From Paenibacillus sp. yr247 (GTDB taxonomy: Bacteria; Bacillota; Bacilli; Paenibacillales; NBRC-103111): a DNA stretch of 64,000 bases. A model generated the notes under the pieces. It worked only from the letters and a program-made list of their open reading frames with translations. It had not been told where the DNA came from and searched no databases. Positions 1 through 10,214 of this stretch are shown here, one piece after another. The first letter of the stretch is position 1; each line of letters opens with the position of its first letter. Where the stretch lies: NCBI RefSeq assembly GCF_900103825.1, contig NZ_FNIF01000002.1:754694-818693 (forward strand), read 5' to 3'. The position numbers and the translations under genes are program-made.

Positions 1-1
1 T

Positions 2-358
2 CAGAATCAAGGCAAGCAAGAGGAACAGATTATGATTCCCGATAAACTCTCCTCTCTCTTTACCTATATTGACGAAAATTTAGATCAGGATTTGTCGCTC
101 GAGGTATTAGAGAACGTTGTTTACATGAATCGATCCTACCTTTGCCGGCTATTCAAAAAACACACAGGCAGCACCATTCATGAACATATTTTGTTCAAGC
201 GTATTGCCAAAGCGAAGCAGCTGCTGCGCGAGGGCTCCACGGTCACAGATACGTGCCAGCTAGCAGGCTTCAACGACTACTCCAACTTCATCCGAACGTT
301 TAAGAAAGCTGTCGGTCTTCCCCCTCGCCAGTACCAGGCGCATCAACGGAGAGCTTGA
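2..358 (+). CDS. AraC-family regulator, C-terminal part (cut by window edge)
   Basis: Only the end of this gene is in the window; the frame stays open to base 2, so the ATG at 32 is probably internal. The visible part is a complete AraC/XylS DNA-binding domain with two helix-turn-helix units: the first around SLEVLENVVYMNRSYLCRLF, the second around DTCQLAGFNDYSNFIRTFKK, and the family ending LPPRQYQ. Such proteins are sequence-specific activators or repressors. The ligand-sensing domain lies outside the window, so the regulated process cannot be told. A bidirectional terminator follows. Confidence 0.9.
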   Translation, partial: QNQGKQEEQIMIPDKLSSLFTYIDENLDQDLSLEVLENVVYMNRSYLCRLFKKHTGSTIHEHILFKRIAKAKQLLREGSTVTDTCQLAGFNDYSNFIRTFKKAVGLPPRQYQAHQRRA

Positions 359-367
359 TCCGAATAC

Positions 368-415
368 AAAAAAGGTTGCCCAAGTCTTTACGACTTTGGA
401 CAACCTTTTTTTGTA
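368..415. terminator. Bidirectional terminator between araC-type gene and M29 peptidase gene
   Basis: A long hairpin with stem AAAAAGGTTG...CAACCTTTTT, nearly perfect inner pairing (CCAAGTC/GACTTTGG) and a short loop has T-runs on both sides. It can therefore end transcription from the converging genes on either strand. Confidence 0.85.
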
Positions 416-445
416 TATAAAGCGAGACTCTGTTTCTGAGCTGCT

Positions 446-1561
446 CTACTTCAAGTTTTCCGGATTCAGCTGTAGCAGCTCAGGCAGAACGAAAATACCA
501 TCCTTACGAATGAGCACATCGTCAAACCAAATTTCGCCGCCGCCGTATTCCGGACGTTGGATATTCACGATATCCCAGTGCAGCGAGGATTTGTTGCCGT
601 TGTAAGCATCATCGTAGCAATTGCCTGGTGTGAAGTGGAAGCTGCCGTCGATTTTCTCATCAAACAGCGTATCTTTCATCGGTTGTTGAATGTAAGGATT
701 CACGCCAATTGCGAATTCCCCCACATAGCGCGCACCTTCATCCATATCGAAAATCTCATTAATTCGATCGGTATCGTTAGCTGTCGCTTTAATGATTTTA
801 CCATTTTCAAATTCAAGAACGATATTCTCGAAAATGAAGCCATCGTGAGGCGTTGGTGTATTGAAGGAAATCACGCCATTCACCGAATCACGTACCGGAG
901 CGGAGTAAACCTCGCCATCCGGAATGTTGAGCTCGCCATCACATTTCACGCCGCCGATTCCTTTGATAGAGAACGTCAAATCCGTTCCAGGACCTACTAG
1001 ACGCACTTTATCTGTGCGATCCATCAGTTCCTTCAAAGAATCCATCGCTTTGGACATTTTGCCGTAATCCATCGTACATACGTTGAAGTAGAACTCCTCG
1101 AACGCATCTGTACTCATGCTGGCAAGCTGTGCCATGGAAGATGTCGGGTAACGCAGAACAACCCATCTTGTGTCCTTCACGCGGACATCAAAATGAACTT
1201 GTTGATAATAAATCGAATTATACAGCTTCATCCGATCTGCTGGGATATCCGAGAGCTCATAGATATTGGCTCCGCCGCGTACACCTATGTAGCCTTGCAT
1301 TTGTTTCATTTGGAAAGCATCGGCAGCAGCCCATGTCTGCATTTGAGCTTCTGTACCGTTCATAATCAGTTGACGCATAATCGCATGGTCTCTTACATTT
1401 ACATAAGGATGAGCGCCTGCTGCGTGAATCTTCTTCACAAGTTCTTTCACTAGAGCAGAATCAATGCCATAAGCTTCGATCAAAATATTTTCGCCAGGCT
1501 GCGCTTTAACTGAGTAATTCACAAGTACATCAGCCAGCTTCGTTAGTCTTGGGTCTAGCAT
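446..1561 (-). CDS. Aminopeptidase, M29 family
   Basis: A 371-residue cytoplasmic metallo-aminopeptidase of the M29 (thermophilic aminopeptidase, AmpS/PepS) family, which removes N-terminal residues from peptides using two metal ions. The family signatures are present: a metal-binding Glu region around GELNIPDGEVYSAPVRDS, a second Glu in YVGEFAIGVNP, and His/Asp ligands near FHFTPGNCYDDAYNG and SSLHWDIV. Length is slightly below the usual 400-410. It starts 2 bases after the upstream ArsR-type regulator, so the two are probably one transcript and the regulator may control peptide turnover. Confidence 0.9.
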   Translation of the reverse strand: MLDPRLTKLADVLVNYSVKAQPGENILIEAYGIDSALVKELVKKIHAAGAHPYVNVRDHAIMRQLIMNGTEAQMQTWAAADAFQMKQMQGYIGVRGGANIYELSDIPADRMKLYNSIYYQQVHFDVRVKDTRWVVLRYPTSSMAQLASMSTDAFEEFYFNVCTMDYGKMSKAMDSLKELMDRTDKVRLVGPGTDLTFSIKGIGGVKCDGELNIPDGEVYSAPVRDSVNGVISFNTPTPHDGFIFENIVLEFENGKIIKATANDTDRINEIFDMDEGARYVGEFAIGVNPYIQQPMKDTLFDEKIDGSFHFTPGNCYDDAYNGNKSSLHWDIVNIQRPEYGGGEIWFDDVLIRKDGIFVLPELLQLNPENLK

Positions 1562-1563
1562 AA

Positions 1564-2169
1564 TTATCTCTCCTCTTCTTCATCAACGGGATCAAAAGAC
1601 GGCTCATTAGTTTGAAAGCCGACTGTAGTCAAATAAAACCAATCTCCATTCTCTTCCTGCTGTGAATCGAGCTCAAAGATAAGAGCACGAAACTTTCTCA
1701 GCCATTCTGCATATTTCTCTTTGCTCATTTTGACTTCGACCTGGGTCATGATGATCGGCCAGTACGTTCGATCGGAAGATGGAATTTGGAACGCCTCTTC
1801 CGGGGCATTGATCGCTCTACGTCTGGCACGTCCAAGTACGCTTAGCGTCCTCTCACGGTAGTAATTCTCTACCTCGGAAACATAAGGGAGCAGCTTTTCA
1901 CTAGGCACGAAGCCACGCGCAACGGCACGATAAAATTTTTGTACGATTCCGTTTTTGAGTTCGGTACGTACGACCGAAATTAAGCCATGCTTCTCAAGCT
2001 CGTGCAAATGATAATGCACTTTCGCACGCGCCATCCCTAGCAGTTTCGCCAATTGCTGACCGGTGTAAGCTTTCTCAATTAAATAAAGTAACACCTTTGC
2101 GCGAAGTGGATCACTTACCGTTTTTAATTGCTCAAGCTCTTCAATAATATAAACCGGTTGCAGCTTCAT
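1564..2169 (-). CDS. ArsR-type winged-helix transcriptional regulator
   Basis: A 201-residue protein with an N-terminal winged helix-turn-helix (residues about 15-85; recognition helix near GQQLAKLLGMARAKVHYHL) of the ArsR/HTH_20 type. It lacks the metal-binding Cys motif of true ArsR sensors. The C-terminal half is helical and unassigned. A strong inverted repeat lies upstream at 2234-2254, and the aminopeptidase gene follows at once. The likely role is autoregulation plus control of the peptidase. This pairing is inferred from position only. Confidence 0.85.
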   Translation of the reverse strand: MKLQPVYIIEELEQLKTVSDPLRAKVLLYLIEKAYTGQQLAKLLGMARAKVHYHLHELEKHGLISVVRTELKNGIVQKFYRAVARGFVPSEKLLPYVSEVENYYRERTLSVLGRARRRAINAPEEAFQIPSSDRTYWPIIMTQVEVKMSKEKYAEWLRKFRALIFELDSQQEENGDWFYLTTVGFQTNEPSFDPVDEEEER

Positions 2170-2233
2170 CTTGGACTCGACCTCCTCTAATGTACCAATT
2201 CAGCCCTACAATCATGCGCTTCATGGTCAACTC

Positions 2234-2254
2234 TTAATCTCTTAACGAGATTAA
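2234..2254. promoter_or_regulatory. Inverted-repeat operator candidate upstream of the ArsR-type gene
   Basis: Perfect 8-base arms TTAATCTC and GAGATTAA are separated by TTAAC. On the minus strand the repeat overlaps the place where a -10 would sit 17 bases below a TTGACC at 2264-2269. This is what an autorepressor operator would look like. Confidence 0.55.
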
Positions 2255-2357
2255 TTAAACGACGGTCAAATCTTTTTAACCGTATCATAATGCGAAAAGG
2301 AATTCATGTCAATTGCGCGTTCAGCAAGCATGAATGCTCTTTCATATAACCAATTCA

Positions 2358-3483
<1,126 letters not shown>

Positions 3484-3487
<4 letters not shown>

Positions 3488-4416
3488 CGCGCCCCTCGGA
3501 TGTGAACATCTTCATTGACGATGACAACATCGGCGTTATCGCCAGCGGCGTTAAGCTGCCCATCCATAATCTTTCCGTCAGACACTTTTGACGTTGAGAT
3601 ATTCGTATTTCTCGCTCTAACTCCCCGTTGATAAGCCCAATGGTTCGTAGGACCATGTCCGCTACCGATATGTATCGGCTCCGCAATTGCAGCTTGAATG
3701 AAGCTTTTTGCCAATTGAAACGCTTCCTTCGTGGTTAAGCCCTGCGCGAGTCCCGAAGTTATCGCCGCTGCAAACGTGCAGCCCGTTCCGTGTGTATGCC
3801 GGGTTACCAAACGTCTGGATGAGAACTCCGTGAACGCCTTACCGTCATACAACAAGTCCGTTGCATGCTCCGTATTCGCTTCATGGCCTCCTTTAATCAT
3901 CACGTTCTTGCAGCCGTAGAGATGAATCTGCTTCGCAGCCTGCTGGCGCGACACGCTATCCGTTATTTGTATGCCGCTAAGCGCTTCAGCTTCAGGTATA
4001 TTAGGTGTGACCACATCGGCAAGCGGCAGTAAACAATGAATCATCGCATCAATGGCCTCTTGCTGGAGTAAGGAGGCACCGCCTTTGGCTATCATCACAG
4101 GGTCGACTACGACTCGCTCCCACTTATATTTTTGTATTGCAGCCGCTACGATTCGAATAATGTCGCCACTAAATAACATCCCAGTTTTGAGCGCATCCGG
4201 AGGCAGATCCTCCCCAATAGAAGCCAATTGTTGCTCAATTGCCTCAGCACTCATTGGATAAACACCTTGCACACCAAGCGTATTCTGTGCAGTCACTGCG
4301 GTAATGACCGACATCCCATACACACCAAGTTCTTGGAACGTCTTCAGGTCCGCTTGAATCCCCGCGCCTCCACCGCTATCTGAGCCTGCAACCGTCAGCG
4401 CTTTGTAGATCGACAT
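3484..4416 (-). CDS. thiD: Hydroxymethylpyrimidine/phosphomethylpyrimidine kinase
   Basis: A 310-residue ribokinase-fold enzyme that phosphorylates HMP and HMP-phosphate. The N-terminal substrate loop is VAGSDSGGGAGIQADLKTF (residues 9-27); the ATP and anion-hole loop with catalytic Cys213 is HTHGTGCTFAAAI. The usual length is about 270. Here residues about 268-310 form a hydrophilic tail with no recognised domain. It has a clear GGGGGAG ribosome site. In Bacillus operons thiF lies just before thiD; here that place holds 147 bases without a gene. Confidence 0.95.
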
Positions 4417-4563
4417 CTTGCTCCCCCTTTCAGCTTCAATCTCTTAAATTTCTCTCACGAGGGAAAATCCGCTTCCCTTCTCCCGAGAAGTCAATTTTAG
4501 CCTTCTTAGACCAACATTCTTTGCACTCACCCAAGCAGTCTCACATTTTCGCTCTTACCTCCA
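4417..4563. other. Gap in the thi operon where thiF is usually found
   Basis: These 147 bases separate thiG from thiD. No reading frame resembling the ThiF adenylyltransferase is seen. The leftward transcript would form small hairpins (GGGAA...TTCCC) but there is no T-run, so the operon probably continues through it. Confidence 0.6.
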
Positions 4564-5331
4564 CTAAACCCGACTAAAACCCTCCATCGGACTGCTAGCC
4601 GAAGCATACCGCTTTTTCGGAATACGCCCTGCTTCAAATCCAGCACGTCCTGCCTCGATGGCAAGCTTCATAGCGTAAGCCATTTTGACCGGATCCTTGG
4701 CACCTGACACCGCTGTGTTCAGCAGCACTCCATCAGCGCCCATCTCCATGGCAAGCGCAGCATCCGAAGGAGCACCAATACCGGCATCGACAATGACAGG
4801 CACGGTGGACTGCTCAATAATGAAGCTCAGGTTCAGCGGATTAATAATGCCTTGACCTGTTCCGATTGGCGATGCGCCAGGCATGATGGCGTGCACACCG
4901 AGTGCTTGCAAACGTTTGGCTAAAAGGACATCATCCGACGTATACGGCAGCACGATGAAACCCTCTTCCAGCAGCATTTCCGATGCTTTCAATGTTTCGA
5001 TCGGATCAGGCAGCAGTGTCTTCTCATCTCCGATGACTTCAACCTTGATCATGTGGCATAGTCCGGAGGCCTTCGCCAGCTTCGCGATACGCACTGCTTC
5101 TTCCGCTGTTTTGGCACCTGCCGTATTCGGCAGTAAGGTAAATTTCGACACATCCAGCATTGACAAGAAATTGGGCTGACTCGCTTCAAAAATATTCATA
5201 CGACGCACCGCAAACGTCAAAATCTGCGATTCGCTTGCGTCAACAGCGTGTTTCTGAATATCAAAATCCGGGAATTTTCCCGTTCCTAGCAGCAGACGTG
5301 AACGAAACTCGTAAGGACCGATTTTTAACAT
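4564..5331 (-). CDS. thiG: Thiazole synthase
   Basis: A 255-residue TIM-barrel enzyme that builds the thiazole phosphate from deoxyxylulose phosphate, dehydroglycine and the thiocarboxylate on ThiS. Lys96 in MIKVEVIGD matches the Schiff-base lysine of the Bacillus enzyme. [14 protein letters not shown], the phosphate loop [11 protein letters not shown] and [12 protein letters not shown] are all present. It starts 5 bases after thiS, consistent with co-translation with its sulfur donor. Confidence 0.96.
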   Translation of the reverse strand: MLKIGPYEFRSRLLLGTGKFPDFDIQKHAVDASESQILTFAVRRMNIFEASQPNFLSMLDVSKFTLLPNTAGAKTAEEAVRIAKLAKASGLCHMIKVEVIGDEKTLLPDPIETLKASEMLLEEGFIVLPYTSDDVLLAKRLQALGVHAIMPGASPIGTGQGIINPLNLSFIIEQSTVPVIVDAGIGAPSDAALAMEMGADGVLLNTAVSGAKDPVKMAYAMKLAIEAGRAGFEAGRIPKKRYASASSPMEGFSRV

Positions 5332-5336
5332 ATGAA

Positions 5337-5546
5337 TTATCCCCCTCCAACAAAATGAACGATTTCGATTTTATGTCCTTCAGAAAGCTTAGCTTTCACG
5401 TGATCTTCCTTTTGTAAAATGTTTTCATTGTGTTCCACGACGAGCATTTTCTCACTCAATTCAAAGTGCTCTAGCAGCTCGCCAATGGTTCGAATCTCAT
5501 CCGGAACGTCAACGCTTTGACCATTAATGTGCAATTTCAATGCCAT
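5337..5546 (-). CDS. thiS: Sulfur carrier protein ThiS
   Basis: A 69-residue ubiquitin-like protein ending HFVGGG; the terminal Gly is the one that carries the thiocarboxylate in this family. AAAGGAG lies just before the ATG, and the gene overlaps the end of thiO by 23 bases. Its activating enzyme ThiF is not in this operon, so MoeB or a distant ThiF would have to charge it. Confidence 0.93.
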   Translation of the reverse strand: MALKLHINGQSVDVPDEIRTIGELLEHFELSEKMLVVEHNENILQKEDHVKAKLSEGHKIEIVHFVGGG

Positions 5547-6789
5547 GCAGCTCCTTTCCCACTACCTTTGTAGCTGAAAATAGTTCCCCTTCACGTTGCC
5601 CAGTCCTCTTGGTTTGCCCCGATAGATCAGGGCTAAAGGCATCAAGCCATGGTTCAATAACTGAAAAGGGATGTAAGCTTGACTCCATTTCCAGCTCCAG
5701 CTCTGGCTGTAAGTCTTCCACAGCGCTGCCTAAAACCAAATCGGCGATCACTTTACCGGTGACCGGGCTGAGCAGAATCCCATTGCGGTAATGTCCGCAA
5801 GCCGCATATAAACCATCGTACTCCGGCACTTTACCGATGTACGGCAAACCATCCGCCGTCTGTGGTCGCAGACCCGACCAAGCCTTCTCCCACTCCGCTT
5901 CACCAAGAGCAGGCATTAGCTGCCTCGCCCGATCCATCAGCTCCGCCAGTCCAGCCAGCGACACCTTGCGGTCGTAGTTGTTCGGTACAACGGTCGCGCC
6001 AATCAGCAGCCGACCTCCCGCTTTAGGGACGATGTAGCACCCTGTCGTGAACAGGGTTTTCTTCAATTCCCGCTTCGTCGTAAGAACAGAGAAACACTCG
6101 CCCTTCACAGGATACATCGGCAAATCTACGCCGATGCCTGCCAAAAGCTGTCCGCTCCACGTGCCTGCCGCCACAATAACGTGGTCGCTAAAGAGCGGAC
6201 CTTCGCTCGTCATGATGCCCTTGACTCGTTCTCGCTCAGTCAGCAGCCCCTGTACCTGGGCGAATTCCTGAACATTCGCCCCCAGCACCCGGGCTGCTTG
6301 CGCGAACGCCGCCGCTAGCAGCGGAGCCTCAACCTGCCCATCCTCCGGCAGGTATAAAGCTCCGCGCGTCGCTCCGCTCAAGGCGGGCTCGAGCTCTGCG
6401 GCTGCAGCTGCGCTCAGCCACTCCGCCTTCTCGCCCGCTGCGCGTTGGAGCTTCTCCCGCGTGCGCAGCTCCTGTTCATGAACGTCGCTGAGCGCGACAT
6501 TCAGCAGGCCCTCACGGACGAGGCCGATATCGATGCCCGTGAGGGCTTTAAGTTCCTCGCTCAGCTGGGGAAACATCGCTCGGCTTTGCCGGGCCCATTG
6601 GAACAGCGGGCCCGTGTCTTCCATCTCGGACTGCGCTCCGAGCATGCCCCCTGCGGCCGCCGAGGCTTCCATGCCCAGTCTGCCGCGTTCCAGCAGCGTG
6701 ACGGATTGACCTCGCTTCGACAAATAATAGGCAATAGAGGAGCCAATGACACCCCCGCCGACGATAATGACGTCATTCGTATGCTTCAT
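5524..6789 (-). CDS. thiO: Glycine oxidase
   Basis: A 421-residue FAD-dependent D-amino acid oxidase-family enzyme that oxidises glycine to the imine needed by ThiG. It begins with the dinucleotide-binding motif VIIVGGGVIGSSIAYYLS, followed by LLERG and AAGGMLGAQ. The C-terminal flavin region is CGHYRNGILLSPVTG. About 45 residues beyond the usual end (from SSLHPFSVIEP) form an extension without a known domain. The stretch 6300-6650 is much richer in GC than the flanking genes. Confidence 0.93.
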   Translation of the reverse strand: MKHTNDVIIVGGGVIGSSIAYYLSKRGQSVTLLERGRLGMEASAAAGGMLGAQSEMEDTGPLFQWARQSRAMFPQLSEELKALTGIDIGLVREGLLNVALSDVHEQELRTREKLQRAAGEKAEWLSAAAAAELEPALSGATRGALYLPEDGQVEAPLLAAAFAQAARVLGANVQEFAQVQGLLTERERVKGIMTSEGPLFSDHVIVAAGTWSGQLLAGIGVDLPMYPVKGECFSVLTTKRELKKTLFTTGCYIVPKAGGRLLIGATVVPNNYDRKVSLAGLAELMDRARQLMPALGEAEWEKAWSGLRPQTADGLPYIGKVPEYDGLYAACGHYRNGILLSPVTGKVIADLVLGSAVEDLQPELELEMESSLHPFSVIEPWLDAFSPDLSGQTKRTGQREGELFSATKVVGKELHGIEIAH

Positions 6790-7410
6790 TTATCTCGCCT
6801 CCATTCGCTGAAGTTCGTGCGTATAAGCTTTTACGGCTTCCAACGGGTCAGCCGCTTCCCAAATCCCGCTCATCACCGCTATTCCGGAAGCTCCGGCTTC
6901 CAGTACTGGCCTAACCCGTTCAGGTGTAATGCCACCGATTGCAATAATCGGAACAACGACTTGGGCTGCGACATTCCGTAATTGCTCTAACCCCCTAGGC
7001 GGGGCGCCTAACTTCGATTTCGTTGCAAAAATATGACCAAACATCAGATAATCCGCCCCTTCCTGCTCTCGCTGTATGGCTTCCTCCGCACTATGTACAG
7101 ATATACCAGTCCGCTGTACACACCGGTAGATCTCTCTTATCGTTGGGAGCAGCGTGGTGCTGCCAGGGAGTTGTAGACCACCTAACATTGCAGACGAGGC
7201 TATCCATGGATAGCCATTGATATAAAGGCTTTTGGCTGGTATGCCAGTTTCAAGTAAGAACTGTAAGCCTATGAATATCTCATCCATTGGTTTCTTTTTT
7301 TCCCGAATATGAATGGCCGTGACATAAGGGTGAATCTTAGTCGCAATCGCCGCCAGCTCTGTCCACCCTAGCTTGCCATTCGATATAACATGCAGTTCAT
7401 ACCCTGACAT
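6790..7410 (-). CDS. tenI: Thiazole tautomerase TenI
   Basis: A 206-residue ThiE-like TIM barrel. TenI of Bacillus converts the first thiazole product to its aromatic tautomer; the catalytic His is kept here (about His126, in FGHIFATKSK), and GAPPRGLEQL and IIAIGGITPERV follow the family. The ATG at 7410, 9 bases after AGAGGTG, is preferred to the upstream in-frame GTG at 7422. It is the first gene after the TPP riboswitch. A distinct thiE gene is also present, so a role as the main ThiE is unlikely. Confidence 0.88.
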   Translation of the reverse strand: MSGYELHVISNGKLGWTELAAIATKIHPYVTAIHIREKKKPMDEIFIGLQFLLETGIPAKSLYINGYPWIASSAMLGGLQLPGSTTLLPTIREIYRCVQRTGISVHSAEEAIQREQEGADYLMFGHIFATKSKLGAPPRGLEQLRNVAAQVVVPIIAIGGITPERVRPVLEAGASGIAVMSGIWEAADPLEAVKAYTHELQRMEAR

Positions 7411-7451
7411 TCGAAGACTCACCTCTTTCTGCTGAGCTTTGTCACAAACAC

Positions 7452-7483
7452 AAAAAAACCACTTTTCTCAAAGAAAAGTGGTT
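7452..7483 (-). terminator. Riboswitch-controlled terminator of the thi operon
   Basis: A perfect 12-base-pair stem (AACCACTTTTCT/AGAAAAGTGGTT) with a 3-base loop is followed by seven T on the minus strand. It sits between the TPP aptamer and tenI, as expected for a transcriptional OFF switch. Confidence 0.92.
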
Positions 7484-7529
7484 GTAGGTTCCCGCCTAAT
7501 AAACAGGCATAGATGAGGCTCCAATTGTC

Positions 7530-7616
7530 GTTCCACTTTCCTCCGCTGGTATAACCCAGTTCAGGTTCAAAGGGTTCAGATTTACTCTGTCTCAGCCTTG
7601 CGGCGCCCCTAGGGAT
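7530..7616 (-). ncRNA. TPP riboswitch (THI element)
   Basis: The minus strand carries the conserved aptamer pieces in order: AGGGGCGCC, GGCTGAGA, ACCCTTTGAACCTGA, TGGGTTATACCAGCGGAGG and AAAGTGG. With the terminator just downstream, high TPP should stop transcription of tenI-thiO-thiS-thiG-thiD-thiE. A TATGAT at 7641-7646 is a possible -10 for the leader transcript. Confidence 0.96.
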
Positions 7617-7773
7617 TCATTTTTTATTCAATTGTTAACTATCATAGCACGCCATCCTGCACTTGGGAATAAAAATGTTTACTCCGCATCTTATTCTAGT
7701 CACTAAGCTTGATAGCTCTTATAATAGGGAGACAGAACGACCTATGAAGCTTTAAGGAAGGATGTTTACCTAG

Positions 7774-8757
7774 ATGCTGTCTCAATTGAATCGTCAATTA
7801 GAAAAAATCTTGCCGCTCATCACACCAGTAAGCGTCCTCATCGGTGTTCTGCTAGGCAGTCATTTATCCGGTTTTACTTATCTGTCCCCTTGGCTGTTTG
7901 CCTTCATGACCTTCTCGGGAAGCATAAGCTCAAGTTTCAAGGAATTCGTTAAAGTCGTCGTTCAGCCTCTTCCGCTCCTAACTACGTTGTTGATCTTACA
8001 TGTAGGGATGCCGCTTATTGCGCTTGGACTCGGACATGTTGTATATGACCATGAACCCTTAACGATAACAGGACTCATCTTAGCAGCAGCTATTCCGACA
8101 GGTATTACGAGCTTCGTCTGGGTAGCAATTTATCGCGGTAATATCGTACTCACTTTATCTATTATTCTCATGGATACTGTTCTTTCACCCTTCGTCGTTC
8201 CCTACACATTATCTGCGTTAGTTGGCACCAAAGTACAAATGGACTCCTTCGCGATGATGAAAGGTCTCTTCTTTATGATTGTCGTACCCTCTTTAGTTGG
8301 GATGATGCTAAATCAATGGACTCGGGGCAAGATTAAAGAGCAGTGGAGTGGGCGACTAGGTCCTTTTTCGAAAATAGTCATGGGCATTGTTGTCGCTATT
8401 AACAGCTCGGTTATCGCTCCTTACTTACGGGAATTCAATGCTAAATTGCTTGGTTTAGCAGGGTTTGTACTATTAGTAGCCTCACTTGGCTATATACTGG
8501 GATGGTTCGTAGCCAAACTCCTGAGATGGGAACAAGACGTTATCGTGGCACTAACGTTTAACAGCGGAATGCGCAATATTAGTGCTGGCGCCGTAATCGC
8601 AGTTGCCTACTTCCCGCCTCCCGTAACTATCCCCGTTGTACTCGGGATGCTGTTCCAGCAGTCGCTTGCCTCCCTCTTCGGCTATCTGCTGAATAGGCGA
8701 TACGCCTTGAAGAGTGATATACACCGTTTAGCCGGTAAAAGTATGAAACAAATATAG
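7774..8757 (+). CDS. Bile acid:sodium symporter (BASS) family transporter
   Basis: A 327-residue membrane protein with about nine hydrophobic segments of the BASS/YocS type. Typical features are the early FMTFSGSISSSFKEF segment, IPTGITSFVWVAIYRGN and the FNSGMRNISAGA re-entrant region. Bacterial members move small organic acids such as ketopantoate, pyruvate or bile acids with sodium; the substrate here cannot be read from sequence. AAGGAAGGA lies before the ATG. It is divergent from the thiamine operon, but the riboswitch does not point its way. Confidence 0.88.
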   Translation: MLSQLNRQLEKILPLITPVSVLIGVLLGSHLSGFTYLSPWLFAFMTFSGSISSSFKEFVKVVVQPLPLLTTLLILHVGMPLIALGLGHVVYDHEPLTITGLILAAAIPTGITSFVWVAIYRGNIVLTLSIILMDTVLSPFVVPYTLSALVGTKVQMDSFAMMKGLFFMIVVPSLVGMMLNQWTRGKIKEQWSGRLGPFSKIVMGIVVAINSSVIAPYLREFNAKLLGLAGFVLLVASLGYILGWFVAKLLRWEQDVIVALTFNSGMRNISAGAVIAVAYFPPPVTIPVVLGMLFQQSLASLFGYLLNRRYALKSDIHRLAGKSMKQI

Positions 8758-8786
8758 GTCAATGTTGCTATACTTATGATCCATGC

Positions 8787-8814
8787 AGGAGCTGCCTGAG
8801 CAGCTTCTTTTTTA
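8787..8814 (+). terminator. Terminator after the BASS transporter gene
   Basis: Hairpin AGCTGC-CTGA-GCAGCT followed by TCTTTTTTT. Confidence 0.85.
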
Positions 8815-8929
8815 GTTCAGCAAATTTTAAGCTAACTTTTATCTGTGTTTCAGCTTCTTTTCTCTAATTATTCATAATTGGATTGTACGATTGTGATGAA
8901 GACCAATGATAGGAGTGATACATAGAACT

Positions 8930-9550
8930 ATGAAGATGAAAAAAATAGCAGGCTTATGCATCCTTATCCCCGTATTACTAAGCGGCTGCGGGAGCCAGCA
9001 ATCCGCCCAAACTGCTGCAGCAGGCACGTCACAGCCACAGCAACAAAACGAACAAGCGCCGGCAGATGCGAAGCAAAAGTCTCAAGACCGACCTGTCATG
9101 AATCAAGCGCAAAGACAAATGTTCAGCACATTTCAGACGCTGCTTATGCTGGATAAAGCAGATGGACTCGCCATCACTAAAGAACAGGCTCAAGCCATGC
9201 TGCCCGTTGCTCAAGAAATCGTCGCAAAAGCTGAACTCAGTGATGAGAACAAGACCAAGCTATTCGAAAAGCTGACAGAAGCCCAGAAGAAATTTGTAGA
9301 GGATTCAACTGCACGCATGAGCAACCGAGGAAACAAAACCCCAGATGCTTCTGCTCAACCAAACGCTAAAGGTTCTGATGAAACTGATAGCGGAAAACAA
9401 CCAAACAATAAAGGAGCTAACGGAACTGGCGGCGGAAACGCAAATAACAATAACAGAGGTGGAAATGCCAATGGAAATCGTCCTGCTAACGGTGCAATGA
9501 GAGATCCTGGCAAGCAGCTTATCGAATTGCTGCAAAATAAAATCAAATAA
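8930..9550 (+). CDS. Asn/Gly-rich lipoprotein of unknown function
   Basis: A secreted lipoprotein of about 206 residues. The signal MKMKKIAGLCILIPVLLSGC ends in a lipobox, so the cleaved Cys should be lipid-anchored outside the membrane. After a Gln/Ala-rich linker comes a helical segment (RQMFSTFQTLLMLDKADGLA, then ITKEQAQAMLPV) and a low-complexity Asn/Gly-rich tail. The ATG at 8930 is chosen because it puts the signal peptide at the N-terminus; an upstream in-frame ATG at 8906 adds eight residues. No specific function is recognised. Confidence 0.75.
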   Translation: MKMKKIAGLCILIPVLLSGCGSQQSAQTAAAGTSQPQQQNEQAPADAKQKSQDRPVMNQAQRQMFSTFQTLLMLDKADGLAITKEQAQAMLPVAQEIVAKAELSDENKTKLFEKLTEAQKKFVEDSTARMSNRGNKTPDASAQPNAKGSDETDSGKQPNNKGANGTGGGNANNNNRGGNANGNRPANGAMRDPGKQLIELLQNKIK

Positions 9551-9564
9551 GAAAGCATGCAAAT

Positions 9565-9607
9565 AATCCGATCTCATCCTAAAGGATGGAATCGGATTTC
9601 CTTGTTT
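9565..9607 (+). terminator. Terminator after the lipoprotein gene
   Basis: Hairpin AATCCGAT...ATCGGATT with inner CATCC/GGATG and a weak T-rich tail. It may also serve the converging gene at 9615. Confidence 0.65.
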
Positions 9608-9614
9608 ATCTAAA

Positions 9615-10133
9615 CTATCTCAATGCCTGAATGACCTGCTCAGCAGCAGCTTCACCGCTTGCAACCAATTCAACATGCTCGGCAAACATATCGCACATGT
9701 AAACGAACAAGCTTAGAATTTCCAAAACCTCTTCACTATCAAACTTGCTTGAGGCTGAGATGCTGTATACATAGCGGTAATGCAATTCATTTTGTTCGTT
9801 TATGCCAAAATGACCGATCGGCAGTCTCGTATTGATCTCCAACAGAACAGCAGCAACGCCGTCGCGCACTCCTTCTTGGAGATGGAACGGCAGCGTACTG
9901 TAAATTTGCAGCAGTTGAATAGCCGCAATCTCTTCATCATTCAAAGGTAAAAAGCTAAAGTGCAGAAAGCGTTCCCGCCCTTTTTTATCCTCTTGAAATC
10001 CTGCCATCAGCACGTGAAGCGGAATCGCCTCTGATTTTTCCAATACATTTGTCGCCAAGCCTGTTTCATCCAAAATCTCTTTAAGCAACCCTAACTGCGC
10101 CAAATGACGCGCATGTACATGGTCTGGCAGCAT
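9615..10133 (-). CDS. YbjN-like domain protein
   Basis: A 172-residue soluble protein with the pattern of the YbjN / type III secretion chaperone-like fold: LLQIYSTLPFHLQEG, then LLEINTRLPIGHFGINEQNELHYRYVY and a closing helix EEVLEILSLFVYMCDMFAEHVE. Members act as small regulators or chaperones and most are uncharacterised. No partner gene is next to it. GGAGGGCG precedes the start. Confidence 0.65.
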   Translation of the reverse strand: MLPDHVHARHLAQLGLLKEILDETGLATNVLEKSEAIPLHVLMAGFQEDKKGRERFLHFSFLPLNDEEIAAIQLLQIYSTLPFHLQEGVRDGVAAVLLEINTRLPIGHFGINEQNELHYRYVYSISASSKFDSEEVLEILSLFVYMCDMFAEHVELVASGEAAAEQVIQALR

Positions 10134-10214
10134 ATGTATCCGCCCTCCTACTCTCTTTTGCCCATTGCTTCAACAAGGCTATTTTTCTAATTAACCGGAT
10201 CATTCTTAACTTTC

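Noticed and set aside
557..1000. 147-codon plus-strand frame inside the M29 peptidase gene
   Set aside because: Shadow of the peptidase gene, no ribosome site, no recognisable protein.
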